From Pseudomonadota bacterium (GTDB taxonomy: Bacteria > Pseudomonadota > Alphaproteobacteria > Sphingomonadales > Sphingomonadaceae): 64,000 bases of DNA. Within the stretch, counting starts at the first letter, position 1, and each line of letters starts with the position of its first letter. This document shows positions 8,990 through 18,366 of this stretch, one piece after another. The stretch is taken from contig JAEZCS010000058.1 in NCBI GenBank assembly GCA_023433445.1, positions 6,010 through 70,009 of the forward strand, read 5' to 3'. The notes below the pieces were generated by a model that had not been told where the DNA came from, made no database searches, and worked only from the letters and a program-made list of their open reading frames with translations. The translations under genes were made by a program, and so were the position numbers.

Positions 8990-9880
8990 TCAGATCACTG
9001 CGGAGTGCAGGCGGGCCATCATGTCTTCGAGCGATTGGCGCCAGTCCGGCAAAATCACGCCATGGGCCTTGGCAATCAGGCTACAGTCGAGCCGTGAATT
9101 GGCGGGCCGCTTGGCCGGGGTCGGATAGTCGGCGGTGATGATCCGTTTGACCCGAGCGGAAGGACCGCCCTGTGCAGCCGAAGCGGCGAAGATGGCCTCA
9201 GCAAAGTCCGCCCAGCTGGCTTCCCCACTAGCGGTCATGTGGAAGACGCCGCGCAGTTCAGGATAGCTATCGGCTACCATATTGTTAGCGACCCGAATGA
9301 TGCCGTCGGCGATGTCGAACGCGCTGGTTGGATTGCCGAGTTGATCGGCGACCACGGACACCTCATCCCGGTCATCAGCCAAGCGCAGCATCGTCTTTAC
9401 GAAGTTTGCGCCAAACGGGCTATAGACCCATGCCACGCGCAGGACCGCGCTGTTGTCACCATGGGCAGCCTGCACGGCCTGCTCGCCCGCCAGCTTGGAG
9501 GCGCCATAGACCCCCGTCGGCCCGGTTAAATCGCTCTCCACATAAGGGCGGCCGAGCGTGCCGTCGAAAACATAGTCGGTCGAAATATGAACCAGCGGCA
9601 CGCCCAGCGCCCTAGCCGCCTGCGCGACCGCGCCCGCACCCGCGCCGTTGACCGCGTGGGCAAGGTCGCTTTCGCTCTCCGCCTTGTCGACCGCCGTATA
9701 GGCCGCCGCGGAGACGATGGCGTCCGGCGCCGCAACCTCAAGCGCGCGTGCGACGGACGCCGGATCGGCGAGATCCAGCTCAGGCCGGCCCAACGCAATT
9801 ACTTCATAGCCAGCAGCGGTTCCCCGCTCGATCAGGCTGGTGACGACCTGCCCCGCCTTGCCGGTGACCGCAATCCTCAC
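8990..9880 (-). CDS. rmlD: dTDP-4-dehydrorhamnose reductase
   Basis: A protein of 296 residues starting at GTG (9880), [12 protein letters not shown], with a Rossmann glycine-rich motif. [16 protein letters not shown] and the YGASKLAGE active-site tyrosine/lysine motif are typical of RmlD, which makes the last reduction to dTDP-L-rhamnose. The GTG overlaps the TGA of rmlB, so the two are coupled. An upstream extension is possible in frame but would run back through the end of rmlB, so I rejected it. Confidence 0.93.
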   Translation of the reverse strand: MRIAVTGKAGQVVTSLIERGTAAGYEVIALGRPELDLADPASVARALEVAAPDAIVSAAAYTAVDKAESESDLAHAVNGAGAGAVAQAARALGVPLVHISTDYVFDGTLGRPYVESDLTGPTGVYGASKLAGEQAVQAAHGDNSAVLRVAWVYSPFGANFVKTMLRLADDRDEVSVVADQLGNPTSAFDIADGIIRVANNMVADSYPELRGVFHMTASGEASWADFAEAIFAASAAQGGPSARVKRIITADYPTPAKRPANSRLDCSLIAKAHGVILPDWRQSLEDMMARLHSAVI

Positions 9881-10950
9881 GCAGCCACTCCGGCAGGCGC
9901 AGGTGCGGCGTTCAGCCCCAGCCTCTGGCCGTCGTAACGATCCCGCAACGGCTTCCACCACCATTCATTGTCCAGGTACCAGCGCACCGTCTTTTCGATG
10001 CCCGTGTCGAAGTTTTCCTGCGCCCGCCAGCCCAGCTCGGTCTCCAGCTTGGTCGCATCGATCGCGTAGCGCGCATCATGGCCAGGGCGGTCAGTGACAA
10101 ACTCGATCAGTTCTTCGCGCGGGGCGTTGGCCGGAACCAGCTCATCCAGCACCGCGCAAATCCGGCGCACGACGTCGATATTGCGCCGTTCGTTTCGGCC
10201 ACCGACATTATAGGTTTCGCCGGGCACGCCTTTCTCAATGATGAGGTCGAGCGCGCGGGCATGGTCGTCAACATAGAGCCAATCGCGCACATTCTCGCCC
10301 TTGCCGTAAACTGGCAGCGGACGGCCTGCGAGCGCGTTCAGAATGGTAAGCGGAATCAGCTTTTCGGGGAAATGGTAGGGGCCGTAATTGTTCGAGCAGT
10401 TCGACACGACCACCGGCAGGCCATAGGTCCGCTGCCACGCTTTAGCGAGATGGTCGGACGCGGCTTTGGAGGCAGAATAGGGCGAGCTGGGGTCGTAGGG
10501 CGTCGTTTCCTCGAACAGCCCTTCATCACCGAGCGAGCCGTACACTTCATCGGTTGAGACGTGCAGGAAACGAAAAGCGTCCTTAGCCTCCCCGGCTAGG
10601 CCGTTCCAATAGCAGCGCGCCGCCTCCAGCAAGGTGAAGCTGCCGACGACATTAGTCTGGATGAAATCGGCCGCTCCGGTGATCGACCGGTCGACATGGC
10701 TTTCCGCCGCCAGATGCATGATGCGGTCGGGCCGGAAGCTCGCGATCGCCTCATCCATTGCGGCACGATCGCAGATATTGGCTTTGAGAAAGCGGTGGTT
10801 GGCCTTGCCCTCGACCGCCTTGAGCGAAGCTTCGCACCCGGCATAGGTGAGCGCGTCGATGGTGAGGACTTCATAGCCCTTCTCCCGCACCAAATAGCGG
10901 ACGAGGGCCGAACCGATGAAGCCGGCGCCGCCGGTAACGATCGCGCGCAT
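9877..10950 (-). CDS. rmlB: dTDP-glucose 4,6-dehydratase
   Basis: A protein of 357 residues, the normal RmlB length, catalysing dTDP-glucose to dTDP-4-keto-6-deoxyglucose with bound NAD. It has the N-terminal [15 protein letters not shown]ossmann motif, [17 protein letters not shown], the active-site [11 protein letters not shown], and [12 protein letters not shown]. The start at 10950 is preceded by GGGGGAAATG. It sits four bases after rmlC and overlaps rmlD. Confidence 0.96.
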   Translation of the reverse strand: MRAIVTGGAGFIGSALVRYLVREKGYEVLTIDALTYAGCEASLKAVEGKANHRFLKANICDRAAMDEAIASFRPDRIMHLAAESHVDRSITGAADFIQTNVVGSFTLLEAARCYWNGLAGEAKDAFRFLHVSTDEVYGSLGDEGLFEETTPYDPSSPYSASKAASDHLAKAWQRTYGLPVVVSNCSNNYGPYHFPEKLIPLTILNALAGRPLPVYGKGENVRDWLYVDDHARALDLIIEKGVPGETYNVGGRNERRNIDVVRRICAVLDELVPANAPREELIEFVTDRPGHDARYAIDATKLETELGWRAQENFDTGIEKTVRWYLDNEWWWKPLRDRYDGQRLGLNAAPAPAGVAA

Positions 10951-10954
10951 GGCG

Positions 10955-11518
10955 TCATTTCCCCCAAGTGAAATAGGCTGGAAGCTCCGCGAGCAGCGAC
11001 TGCTGCCTGTCCTTCGGCGAAAGTGTATCGGGGTCAGCGACCTCGGGCCAGTCTATGCCAATCGTTGGATCGTCCCAGCGCAGCCCCTTGTCACATTCGG
11101 CGCTGTAATAGCCGGTCACCTTGTAACAAATGACCGTGTTGGGTTCGAGCGAACAGAAGCCATGTGCAAAGCCCGGCGGAATCCAGAGCTGCTTGCCATT
11201 GTCCGGGGTCAGCGTCTCTGCCACCCATTGCCCGAAAGTGGGTGAGCCCTGACGGATGTCGACAGCAACATCAAACAGCGCGCCGGCAGTGCAGCGGACC
11301 AGTTTGCCTTGGGCGTACGGTTCGCTCTGGAAATGCAGGCCGCGGATAGTGCCCGGGCGGACGCTGCGGGATTCATTGTCCTGGACGAAGGCCCAATCCC
11401 CGCAGCGCTGGGCGAACAGGTCGGTGCGAAAGGTTTCTGCGAAATAGCCGCGCTCGTCCCCGATATGGCGGGGGGTCAGGAGCTTGAGGCCAGCGATATT
11501 ATAGGATTTCGTTTCCAC
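10955..11518 (-). CDS. rmlC: dTDP-4-dehydrorhamnose 3,5-epimerase
   Basis: A cupin-fold epimerase of 187 residues. RGYFAETFR, the catalytic histidine in TIRGLHFQ and [12 protein letters not shown] are classical RmlC motifs. It converts dTDP-4-keto-6-deoxyglucose to the lyxo isomer. The frame starts at a GTG (11518) with only a weak upstream GAGCAG. It follows the wza-like gene by 43 bases on the same strand, tying rhamnose synthesis to export. A second, divergent homologue lies at 16445-16996. Confidence 0.94.
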   Translation of the reverse strand: METKSYNIAGLKLLTPRHIGDERGYFAETFRTDLFAQRCGDWAFVQDNESRSVRPGTIRGLHFQSEPYAQGKLVRCTAGALFDVAVDIRQGSPTFGQWVAETLTPDNGKQLWIPPGFAHGFCSLEPNTVICYKVTGYYSAECDKGLRWDDPTIGIDWPEVADPDTLSPKDRQQSLLAELPAYFTWGK

Positions 11519-11561
11519 CTGCTCACTTCATTCGGGACGGCTCTTCGCCATGATCCCACTG

Positions 11562-12698
11562 CTATTTCACCGCCTGTACTGCAGCAGTAACGGTCAAGAC
11601 CGGAGAAAATAATTGGCTTATCAGCTGAATAAGCTTGCTGGGCTGGTTGGCTGCCGCATTGCCGAAGTAAAGAACATCCTTGTCCCGCATCGCAAACCGC
11701 TGAGCAAGGAAATAAGATCCTGTTTTCATCATGTTAAGATGATAAACCTTTGGAACTTCATTACCTTGCTCGTCCCGGACATAGCGGAACACGAAGATCG
11801 CGGCAGGATTGCCAACGTTGGGATTAGTGCCACCCGCGGTAGCTATCGCCTCCGCAAGAGAAACCGTCGAACGACGGAATGGAACCTGTTCCGCCCGTCC
11901 GGAAGCCCCTAGAATGGAAAAAGTACGAGGGTCATCGATCAACATAAGCCGATCACCGGGATAGGCCCTTATGTCCAGCTTAGGATTTTCGATAAGATCA
12001 TTGATCCGAATATCGACGCTTTGCCCACCCCGGACAATCCGGAGTAACAAATCCTTGGCTTCCCCGCGATACCCCCCCGCAAGGGCGATCACATCGGAAA
12101 GCGTCTCCCGGTTCGTCTGCAATACGAGACGGCCCGGCCTTGCCACGTCTCCCCCGACGATAATCGAATTGGTGATGGCTTGGCTTAGCGTCACGATCAC
12201 CTGCGGGTTTTGCGATAGGCGCGCCAGCGAGTTGCGGATCATCGCCTCAACCTCACCGGTGGTGATCCCCGCCACATGAAGCACGCCAGCATAGGGGATG
12301 GTAATGTCACCCAGATCATCAACGCGAGTTGGCGGTAGCTTCTGAACCTGCACGCCCGGGTTTACACCCACTTGGCTTATCGCTCCAGCACTGCTCCCGT
12401 TCGCAAACAGAGTGACACCTGCTTCATAGATGCTGATGTCTAGAACGTCGCCTGGCCCAATCATGTCCGTCGGCGGAGGCGCAAGGTCAGGCAGCAAGGC
12501 AGTCGGCACCGCATTGGTTCCAAAATTGGGCATATCTGCGATCGTCTTGATCGGGACAATATGAATGGGCGGCGACCCATCTTTAGGGGATATCGCCGTT
12601 TTCTCGATCTGACCACCCGTAGGACCACTGGACGGGAGCGTAGCGCAACCAGCGAGTCCTGCGAGCAGGGTCAGATAAACGATATTCTTGATTTGCAT
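11562..12698 (-). CDS. Wza/KpsD-like outer-membrane polysaccharide export lipoprotein
   Basis: A protein of 378 residues with an N-terminal signal and lipobox (LLAGLAGC, lipid-bearing cysteine at about 18). The polysaccharide biosynthesis/export domain begins near IGPGDVLDISIYEAG, and SLBB-like segments follow (GGDVARPGRLVLQTNRETL; GASGRAEQVPFR). Such proteins form the outer-membrane channel for capsule or exopolysaccharide. It is divergent from a KpsE-like gene across 178 bases and lies upstream of rmlCBDA. The pairing with KpsE, KpsM and KpsT indicates ABC-transporter-dependent export, not Wzy. Confidence 0.9.
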   Translation of the reverse strand: MQIKNIVYLTLLAGLAGCATLPSSGPTGGQIEKTAISPKDGSPPIHIVPIKTIADMPNFGTNAVPTALLPDLAPPPTDMIGPGDVLDISIYEAGVTLFANGSSAGAISQVGVNPGVQVQKLPPTRVDDLGDITIPYAGVLHVAGITTGEVEAMIRNSLARLSQNPQVIVTLSQAITNSIIVGGDVARPGRLVLQTNRETLSDVIALAGGYRGEAKDLLLRIVRGGQSVDIRINDLIENPKLDIRAYPGDRLMLIDDPRTFSILGASGRAEQVPFRRSTVSLAEAIATAGGTNPNVGNPAAIFVFRYVRDEQGNEVPKVYHLNMMKTGSYFLAQRFAMRDKDVLYFGNAAANQPSKLIQLISQLFSPVLTVTAAVQAVK

Positions 12699-12876
12699 CG
12701 CTAATGAACTCGGAGACTTGCAGCTTCGACGGCCGTCGCCTTAGCATCGAGATTCAAGAATGGACAATAGTTCCTCTTGCGATTGCGCCGCCATCACCGC
12801 TTGGCCTTGCGCCCTGTCGCATGTTCGCCTAGCGCAAGAACGGTTGTGCCACTCTTAAAGCGCTGCATAGATATTT

Positions 12877-14040
12877 ATGAACGTTAATCCCTCGTTCCCT
12901 GTAGAGGCCGAGATGCCGGCCCGTCGATCCGCGGTTGTGGAGTGGGTGAAGAAACGGCGTTGGTTCGCCCTCTTCGTTATCGTACCTACCTTGCTGGCAG
13001 CGCTGTATTATGGCCTATTCGCCTCGGATATCTATATCTCCGAGTCACGCTTCGTCATCAAGAGCCCCGACCAAAAGCGATCCCAGATGTCAACGTTGGC
13101 CAATCTGGTCCAGACTACAGGGCTGTCGGGAGGCCAGGAACAAGCGAACGAAGTCCTTACCTTTGTCCGCTCTCGCGACGCTCTCAGAGCATTGGAAAAG
13201 AGTGCAGATGTCCGAGGAAAATTCAGCGCTTCCGAAGCAGATATCTTTTCCCGGTTCCCCAAGCCGTTTTCAGATGACAGCTTTGAGAGCTTGTTCAAAT
13301 ATTATGGCGATATGGTTGACGCCCGCCTTGATAACGAGAGCGGAACGGCGATGATAAAGGTCCGGGCCTTCGCGCCACAGGATGCCTATATCATCAATCA
13401 ACAACTGCTCGACCTCAGCGAAGGACTCGTCAACCGACTCAACGCCCGTGCGCAGACAAGGGCAATCACCGAAGCACAGAAGCAGGTCGAACTCGCCACC
13501 GCTAGGACCAAAGCCGCTCGTGTGGCGCTTACCCAATATCGCAATGCGCAGGCGCTGATTGACCCGAGCAAGCAGGCAGTTGGCGTTCTAGATATCGCCA
13601 ACAAAATGACCGCAGAGCGCGCGACGCTCCAAGCCCAGCTAGACCTGATGCAACGCGTCGCTCCCGCCAATCCTTCAATTCCCGCCCTGCGCAACCGGAT
13701 TAATGCCATCTCTGCCCAGATCGCATCACAGGACAGCCGAGTAGTCGGAAATGGAAGCGGCATTGCCTCTAAAATGGGCGGATACGAAAATCTTCTGGTG
13801 GAGCAGGAATTCGCGACCGAAAGCCTGAATGCCGCCAATGCCGCTCTGGTTCAAGCCCGCGCAGAAGCTCAGCGCCAGCAGTTCTATCTCGAGCGCGTTG
13901 TCGATCCAAATATTCCTGACATGCCGTTGCTGCCAGAACGCCTGCTTAAAGTCATCATTATTGCAGCAACAGCCATTTGCTTATATTTTATTGCTTGGAT
14001 GTTTGTTGTCGGCGTCCTTGAACACGCTTCGGAAGACTGA
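12877..14040 (+). CDS. KpsE/BexC/CtrB-like inner-membrane capsule export protein
   Basis: A protein of 387 residues with one membrane segment near the N-terminus (WFALFVIVPTLLAALYYGLF, about 30-50), a long periplasmic coiled coil (about 170-310) and a second membrane segment at the end (about 355-380). It has no C-terminal tyrosine kinase, so it fits the polysaccharide co-polymerase of ABC-dependent capsule systems. It should bridge KpsM/KpsT and the Wza-like channel. kpsM begins two bases after its stop. No clear ribosome site precedes the ATG at 12877. Confidence 0.87.
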   Translation: MNVNPSFPVEAEMPARRSAVVEWVKKRRWFALFVIVPTLLAALYYGLFASDIYISESRFVIKSPDQKRSQMSTLANLVQTTGLSGGQEQANEVLTFVRSRDALRALEKSADVRGKFSASEADIFSRFPKPFSDDSFESLFKYYGDMVDARLDNESGTAMIKVRAFAPQDAYIINQQLLDLSEGLVNRLNARAQTRAITEAQKQVELATARTKAARVALTQYRNAQALIDPSKQAVGVLDIANKMTAERATLQAQLDLMQRVAPANPSIPALRNRINAISAQIASQDSRVVGNGSGIASKMGGYENLLVEQEFATESLNAANAALVQARAEAQRQQFYLERVVDPNIPDMPLLPERLLKVIIIAATAICLYFIAWMFVVGVLEHASED

Positions 14041-14042
14041 CA

Positions 14043-14840
14043 ATGTCCCATGCCATCTTACGCAAATTTAGCGAGGGTTGGGCAGTTCAGACCCGCGTGC
14101 TTTACGCCCTGATGATACGTGAACTCACGACACGATTTGGCCGGGAAAATATCGGATTTTTATGGATTATGGCAGAGCCGCTTCTGTTTGCTGGCCTTGT
14201 CGGTATTACTTGGCGGCTGTCAAAAGGGCCAGAGGTACACGGACTTAGTGTATTTGCCTTCATAGCTACCGGATACATACCTATTACATTGTTCCGACAT
14301 GGTGTAGCACGCAGCGTCGCCGTCTTCACTGTTAACAGCAGTTTGCTTTATCATCGCCAAATTAAGGTCGTAGATTTCATAGTAGTACGTTTTATTATTG
14401 AAATACTTGGCGGTATGATGGCATTTTTCTTCATGGCCGTTGTCTTAGGGGTGTTCGGAGAATTCCCGATGCCTGCTGACATGGGGCTTCTCCTAGGAGG
14501 CTGGGCGCTCTATTCTCTTTTCTGCTTTTCCTTGTGCCTCGTTCTTGCACCATTATCCGAAATGTCGGATGTTCTAGAAAAGTTCGTACCCGTTACTGTC
14601 TATATTATGATTCCTGTTTCGGGGTTATTTTTCATGATTTCGTGGATGGCTCCCAATATTCGACCATATCTTCTCTTGTCCCCATTTTTAAATGGAATGG
14701 AAATGATGCGAAAGGGCATTTGGGGGGATACAGTCACGGCCTATTATAACATTTGGAATCCTTTAGTCTGCTCAATGATACTTACTTTGGTTGGCCTTGC
14801 TCTCTGCCGCCGCGTGCGCCGGACGTTGACTGTCGAATGA
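14043..14840 (+). CDS. KpsM-like ABC transporter permease for polysaccharide
   Basis: A permease of 265 residues with about six hydrophobic segments and an ABC-2 fold (LMIRELTTRFGRENIGFLW, a very typical start, and IPVSGLFFMISWM). It moves the finished lipid-linked polysaccharide across the inner membrane together with the ATPase encoded next. The base composition is clearly more AT-rich than the rml genes (many TTT, ATT and TAT codons), suggesting separate acquisition, as is common for capsule export loci. It overlaps the ATPase gene by four bases (ATGA). Confidence 0.9.
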   Translation: MSHAILRKFSEGWAVQTRVLYALMIRELTTRFGRENIGFLWIMAEPLLFAGLVGITWRLSKGPEVHGLSVFAFIATGYIPITLFRHGVARSVAVFTVNSSLLYHRQIKVVDFIVVRFIIEILGGMMAFFFMAVVLGVFGEFPMPADMGLLLGGWALYSLFCFSLCLVLAPLSEMSDVLEKFVPVTVYIMIPVSGLFFMISWMAPNIRPYLLLSPFLNGMEMMRKGIWGDTVTAYYNIWNPLVCSMILTLVGLALCRRVRRTLTVE

Positions 14841-15484
14841 TCATCTGCCGCGATATTTGCAAAAAGTATAAACATGGCTCGCGTACCAAGCAGGTTCTGA
14901 GCGGAGTGAATCTTATTGTGGAACGAGGTGAACGCGTCGCTCTTCTAGGCCGAAATGGAGCAGGAAAAAGTACCCTCATCAAGCTGATCGGCGGCGTTGA
15001 AATGCCCACATCAGGCAAAATTACACGCAAGATGTCCGTCTCTTGGCCTCTAGGTTTCTCAGGAGGTTTTCAAGGCAGCCTGACAGGCTACGATAACGCT
15101 CGCTTTATTGCACGCATTTACCGACGTGACTATTCAGATATCCGCGCCTTTGTTGAAGATTTTACTGAGCTCGGCCAGCAGCTAAAAATGCCAGTAAAAA
15201 CTTACTCATCTGGCATGCGTGCGCGCCTTGCTTTTGCCCTATCATTGTCAATTGAATTCGATTGCTATCTAATTGACGAGATCATTTTAGTGGGAGACCA
15301 GAATTTTAATCGAAAATGTCACCACGAACTATTTGAAAAGCGAAGTGATCGTGCTTTGATAATAGCATCTCATAGTACAGATCTGGTACGGGACATTTGC
15401 AGTCGAGCAGTCCTTATCCATAAAGGACAGGCAGTTCCTTATGATGACGTCAATCTCGCAGTCGATCTTTATTCACAGCTCTGA
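14837..15484 (+). CDS. KpsT-like ABC transporter ATPase for polysaccharide
   Basis: An ATPase of 215 residues, the length of short KpsT-type subunits that lack a glycan-binding tail. Walker A is LLGRNGAGKSTLIKL, the signature is TYSSGMRARLAFALS, Walker B is CYLIDEIILVGD and the switch histidine is in IIASHSTDLV. The ATG at 14837 overlaps the permease stop, so translation is coupled. The sequence continues the AT-rich character of the permease gene. It is convergent with the epimerase gene ending at 15510. Confidence 0.92.
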   Translation: MIICRDICKKYKHGSRTKQVLSGVNLIVERGERVALLGRNGAGKSTLIKLIGGVEMPTSGKITRKMSVSWPLGFSGGFQGSLTGYDNARFIARIYRRDYSDIRAFVEDFTELGQQLKMPVKTYSSGMRARLAFALSLSIEFDCYLIDEIILVGDQNFNRKCHHELFEKRSDRALIIASHSTDLVRDICSRAVLIHKGQAVPYDDVNLAVDLYSQL

Positions 15485-15509
15485 TAGCCATCCCAGATCT
15501 GATGACGCT

Positions 15510-16442
15510 TTAGGAAGTTTTTGTCATCCAATAATCGACTGCCATGTCCCAGAAATGGCCTTCAGACCATGTTTGTGTCGCCAGCATTTGCGGTTCATTG
15601 TTAACCCGCACAAGGGGTTCGGAAAAGGCGGTCTGTCGCTCTAGTTCAACCTCAACTGATCTACCGAAACGACGGCCAAATTCCACCGCGACGCGGTTTG
15701 CGAAAGCACCTTGGGTCTCGACATAGCCTGACGGACTGGCCCTGCGAACGACTTGACCAATGACGCCTTGCTCGCAGAAATTTTGGTAATTTAGGGCAAG
15801 CAAATCCACAGGGATATTATCCCTTACATAGTCTGGCGTCCGACATCCAGGAACGCGTCCTTCCTTCCACTCTTTCACCAAATAGCTGGTGAACCGTGGC
15901 TCCTCAAAAGCACCGAAGGGGTTGGGAATGACGAACTTATCAATATGGACCCCGGCTAGCTCTGCCTCCATTCGATAGACTTCGAAGGAAAGATGCTTTG
16001 ACAGACCATAGGGGTTGAAGGCGCGGCTCCCCGCATCCCCTTCCCCTTCATACGGTTCGAAAACGCTGCCCGTCATAATGAGCCTACGGCATCCACGATC
16101 CGACAGAGAACGCAGGATCGCCCGCGCGCTTCGCGTATTTTTAGAGGTCGCCTCCAGCGGATCAAAATTCCAACTGCGATAATCTGACATCTCTGCCGCA
16201 TGATGACAGTAAAGGTCAAAATCGCAGCTAGCTACAAGATCAAGAAATTTCTGATCCCCCACTTCCAGTGACCAGACTGCATCCACGTCATTCCCAAGAC
16301 CGTCGACGCGCATTCTCCGCACGCCCTCGTAACTAGCTCGTTCGCCGCGGAAACAAGCCGTAACCTGATGCCCTGCTTCTACCAGTTTCCGAACAAACCA
16401 ATAGCCAGTGAAAGAGCTGGCGCCCGTAAATAGGACACGCAT
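15510..16442 (-). CDS. NAD-dependent epimerase/dehydratase (extended SDR)
   Basis: A protein of 310 residues starting MRVLFTGASSFTGYWFVRKL, an extended short-chain dehydrogenase with the Rossmann motif TGASSFTG and the active-site pair in YGLSKHLSF. It probably modifies a nucleotide sugar, but the motifs do not identify the substrate. I chose the ATG at 16442 and rejected an upstream TTG two codons earlier. The gene begins three bases after the stop of the epimerase-like gene upstream, so it is the last gene of a long minus-strand operon. It could be the 4-reductase step of a deoxysugar made with that epimerase. Confidence 0.72.
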   Translation of the reverse strand: MRVLFTGASSFTGYWFVRKLVEAGHQVTACFRGERASYEGVRRMRVDGLGNDVDAVWSLEVGDQKFLDLVASCDFDLYCHHAAEMSDYRSWNFDPLEATSKNTRSARAILRSLSDRGCRRLIMTGSVFEPYEGEGDAGSRAFNPYGLSKHLSFEVYRMEAELAGVHIDKFVIPNPFGAFEEPRFTSYLVKEWKEGRVPGCRTPDYVRDNIPVDLLALNYQNFCEQGVIGQVVRRASPSGYVETQGAFANRVAVEFGRRFGRSVEVELERQTAFSEPLVRVNNEPQMLATQTWSEGHFWDMAVDYWMTKTS

Positions 16443-16444
16443 GA

Positions 16445-16996
16445 TCAATATCCCGAAAGATGGCGAAGACGGTCGAAATCAGGAGCGCTCGCATCCTTGT
16501 CCGACAGCACCGCAGGATTGCGCGGCCAGACGATGCCTAAGACCGGGTCATTCCAACGTAGCCCCCGCTCATGATCCCCCGCATAAGGGGCAGACACTGG
16601 ATACATGACCTCAGTCTGATCTTCGAGCGTCATGAAGCCGTGCGCGCACCCTTTAGGCACATAGAGCATCGACCGATTTTGCGCCGTTAGTTCTATGCCA
16701 AACCATTGCATGAAGCTTGCGGACGTTTCCCGCATGTCGACGATGACGTCGAAAATCGCACCCTTTAAACACTTCACCAATTTCGCTTCGCCCTTAGGAG
16801 CAGCCTGATAATGGAGGCCTCGAAGCGTTCCCGCGTGCTCACTCAAAGATGTATTGATCTGAGGGAAGACATGGTCCAGTCCTTGGCTGGCAAATTCTTC
16901 GCTGTCAAAAAGGCGAGCGAAGAACCCTCGCTCATCACCGCGTGGTTCAAGATCAACAACATAAGAGCCAATAATCGGGGTCTTCGTATAACGCAT
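16445..16996 (-). CDS. RmlC-like NDP-4-keto-sugar 3,5-epimerase family protein
   Basis: A cupin-fold protein of 183 residues with GDERGFFARLFD, the catalytic TLRGLHYQ and VPKGCAHGFMTLE. It is a second RmlC homologue, clearly different in sequence from the one at 10955-11518. With rfbF (CDP-glucose formation) in the same operon, it may act on a CDP- or UDP-linked 4-keto sugar and not on the rhamnose precursor. That substrate is inferred from the neighbours only. It lies between the sugar dehydrogenase and the SDR gene. Confidence 0.8.
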   Translation of the reverse strand: MRYTKTPIIGSYVVDLEPRGDERGFFARLFDSEEFASQGLDHVFPQINTSLSEHAGTLRGLHYQAAPKGEAKLVKCLKGAIFDVIVDMRETSASFMQWFGIELTAQNRSMLYVPKGCAHGFMTLEDQTEVMYPVSAPYAGDHERGLRWNDPVLGIVWPRNPAVLSDKDASAPDFDRLRHLSGY

Positions 16997-17019
16997 GGCT
17001 ATCCCTGTATTCTGTCGGT

Positions 17020-18366
17020 TTAGGCAACATTTCTCCGGCCGATGGAGAGATATTGCGCATTTACTAGGCCGTTTGGATCGAGTGTACGCCGCGCATCGAA
17101 AACCGCTTTCCCACTCAAATCCTGTTTAGTCAGCGCACCATATTCCGGCCATTTGGTCGCAATGATGACCACAGCGCTGTCCGCCAACTCCGCATGCCAG
17201 TCTTCCACGAACCCTATCTCTTCCGCTCGAGCCCCGAAGGCTTGGCGAAAATGTGGCGTTGCGATCGGATCATGTGCAATTACCTTGGCTCCTTCATCAA
17301 GGAGTGCGGCAGCAATCTTCAGCGAAGCGGATTCGCGAACATCATCTGTTTCTGGCTTGAAAGCGAGGCCTAGCAGCAGCACGCGGAGTCCTTGAAGAGA
17401 CCCGCGTTCGCGTCGCAGAATATCGATGACCTGGAATGGCTGCCGCTCATTCACATCCAGCACAGCGTTCAGCAGGTTCATCGACAACCCCTGCTGCTCT
17501 CCTTGGGAACGAAGCGCCTGAACATCTTTGGGGAAGCACGATCCGCCGAACCCACAGCCCGGTACTAAATAGGTGAGGATCTGAGGATTGGCGCGACCTT
17601 CGGATACTAGCGGGTTCCACCGCTTATCGAGATGGACGCCGCGCATAACGTCAAGCACGTCAATCCCGCCCAGCGCCGCTGCCAAATTGGCGATCTCATT
17701 GACCGCCGATATCTGCGTCGCCAGAAGCGCATTATTGGCATATTTTATGAGTTCAGCGGTACGGGTGTTAACCCGGACCTTGTCAACATCCCAGGAAGCG
17801 TAAATTTCCTCCAGCACTGCCAACGTGCGGGCATCTTCATGGCCCAGCACGATACGGTCAGGATAGGCGAAATCCTCAATAGCCTCTCCCTCACGCAGGA
17901 ATTCTGGATTCATGCCGAGGCCGAACTGACCAATTGTTTTGCCGGATGCCTGCTCAAGTTCTTCACGTACAACCGTGTCGGTCGTGCCCGGAATGACCGT
18001 GCTCTTGACGATAACCGAAAGGAAACGATCGTGCGCTCCGATCCACTGACCAATCTCACGCGACACAGCGCGGATATATTTAAGATCGATAACACCATTT
18101 TCTGAAGGCGTGCCGACAGCAATGATAACGGCGTCTGCATCCTCGAGGGCCTCCGCCAGATCTGTCGTTGCTCGAAAGCGCTCAGCCGCGCGCACCTCCC
18201 CAAGCAAGTCGGGAAGCCCCCGTTCATAGATAGTGGGTTCCCCGGCATTCAACCGCCGCACGATATCTGGATTGAGGTCTACACAAACGACCTCGTGCCC
18301 GCGCGAGGCAAGGCACACCCCCGAAACCAACCCAACATAGCCGGTGCCTGCTACCGCGATCTTCAT
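17020..18366 (-). CDS. UDP-glucose/nucleotide-sugar 6-dehydrogenase
   Basis: A protein of 448 residues, the usual length. It oxidises a nucleotide sugar twice at C6, most probably UDP-glucose to UDP-glucuronate. It has the NAD motif MKIAVAGTGYVGLVSGVCLA, NPEFLREGEAIEDF, the catalytic cysteine C277 in GCGFGGSCFPKD, and GLAFKPETDDVRESAS. Its ATG overlaps the stop of the upstream SDR gene by four bases. The product UDP-glucuronate would be the substrate of a decarboxylase such as that neighbour. Confidence 0.92.
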   Translation of the reverse strand: MKIAVAGTGYVGLVSGVCLASRGHEVVCVDLNPDIVRRLNAGEPTIYERGLPDLLGEVRAAERFRATTDLAEALEDADAVIIAVGTPSENGVIDLKYIRAVSREIGQWIGAHDRFLSVIVKSTVIPGTTDTVVREELEQASGKTIGQFGLGMNPEFLREGEAIEDFAYPDRIVLGHEDARTLAVLEEIYASWDVDKVRVNTRTAELIKYANNALLATQISAVNEIANLAAALGGIDVLDVMRGVHLDKRWNPLVSEGRANPQILTYLVPGCGFGGSCFPKDVQALRSQGEQQGLSMNLLNAVLDVNERQPFQVIDILRRERGSLQGLRVLLLGLAFKPETDDVRESASLKIAAALLDEGAKVIAHDPIATPHFRQAFGARAEEIGFVEDWHAELADSAVVIIATKWPEYGALTKQDLSGKAVFDARRTLDPNGLVNAQYLSIGRRNVA

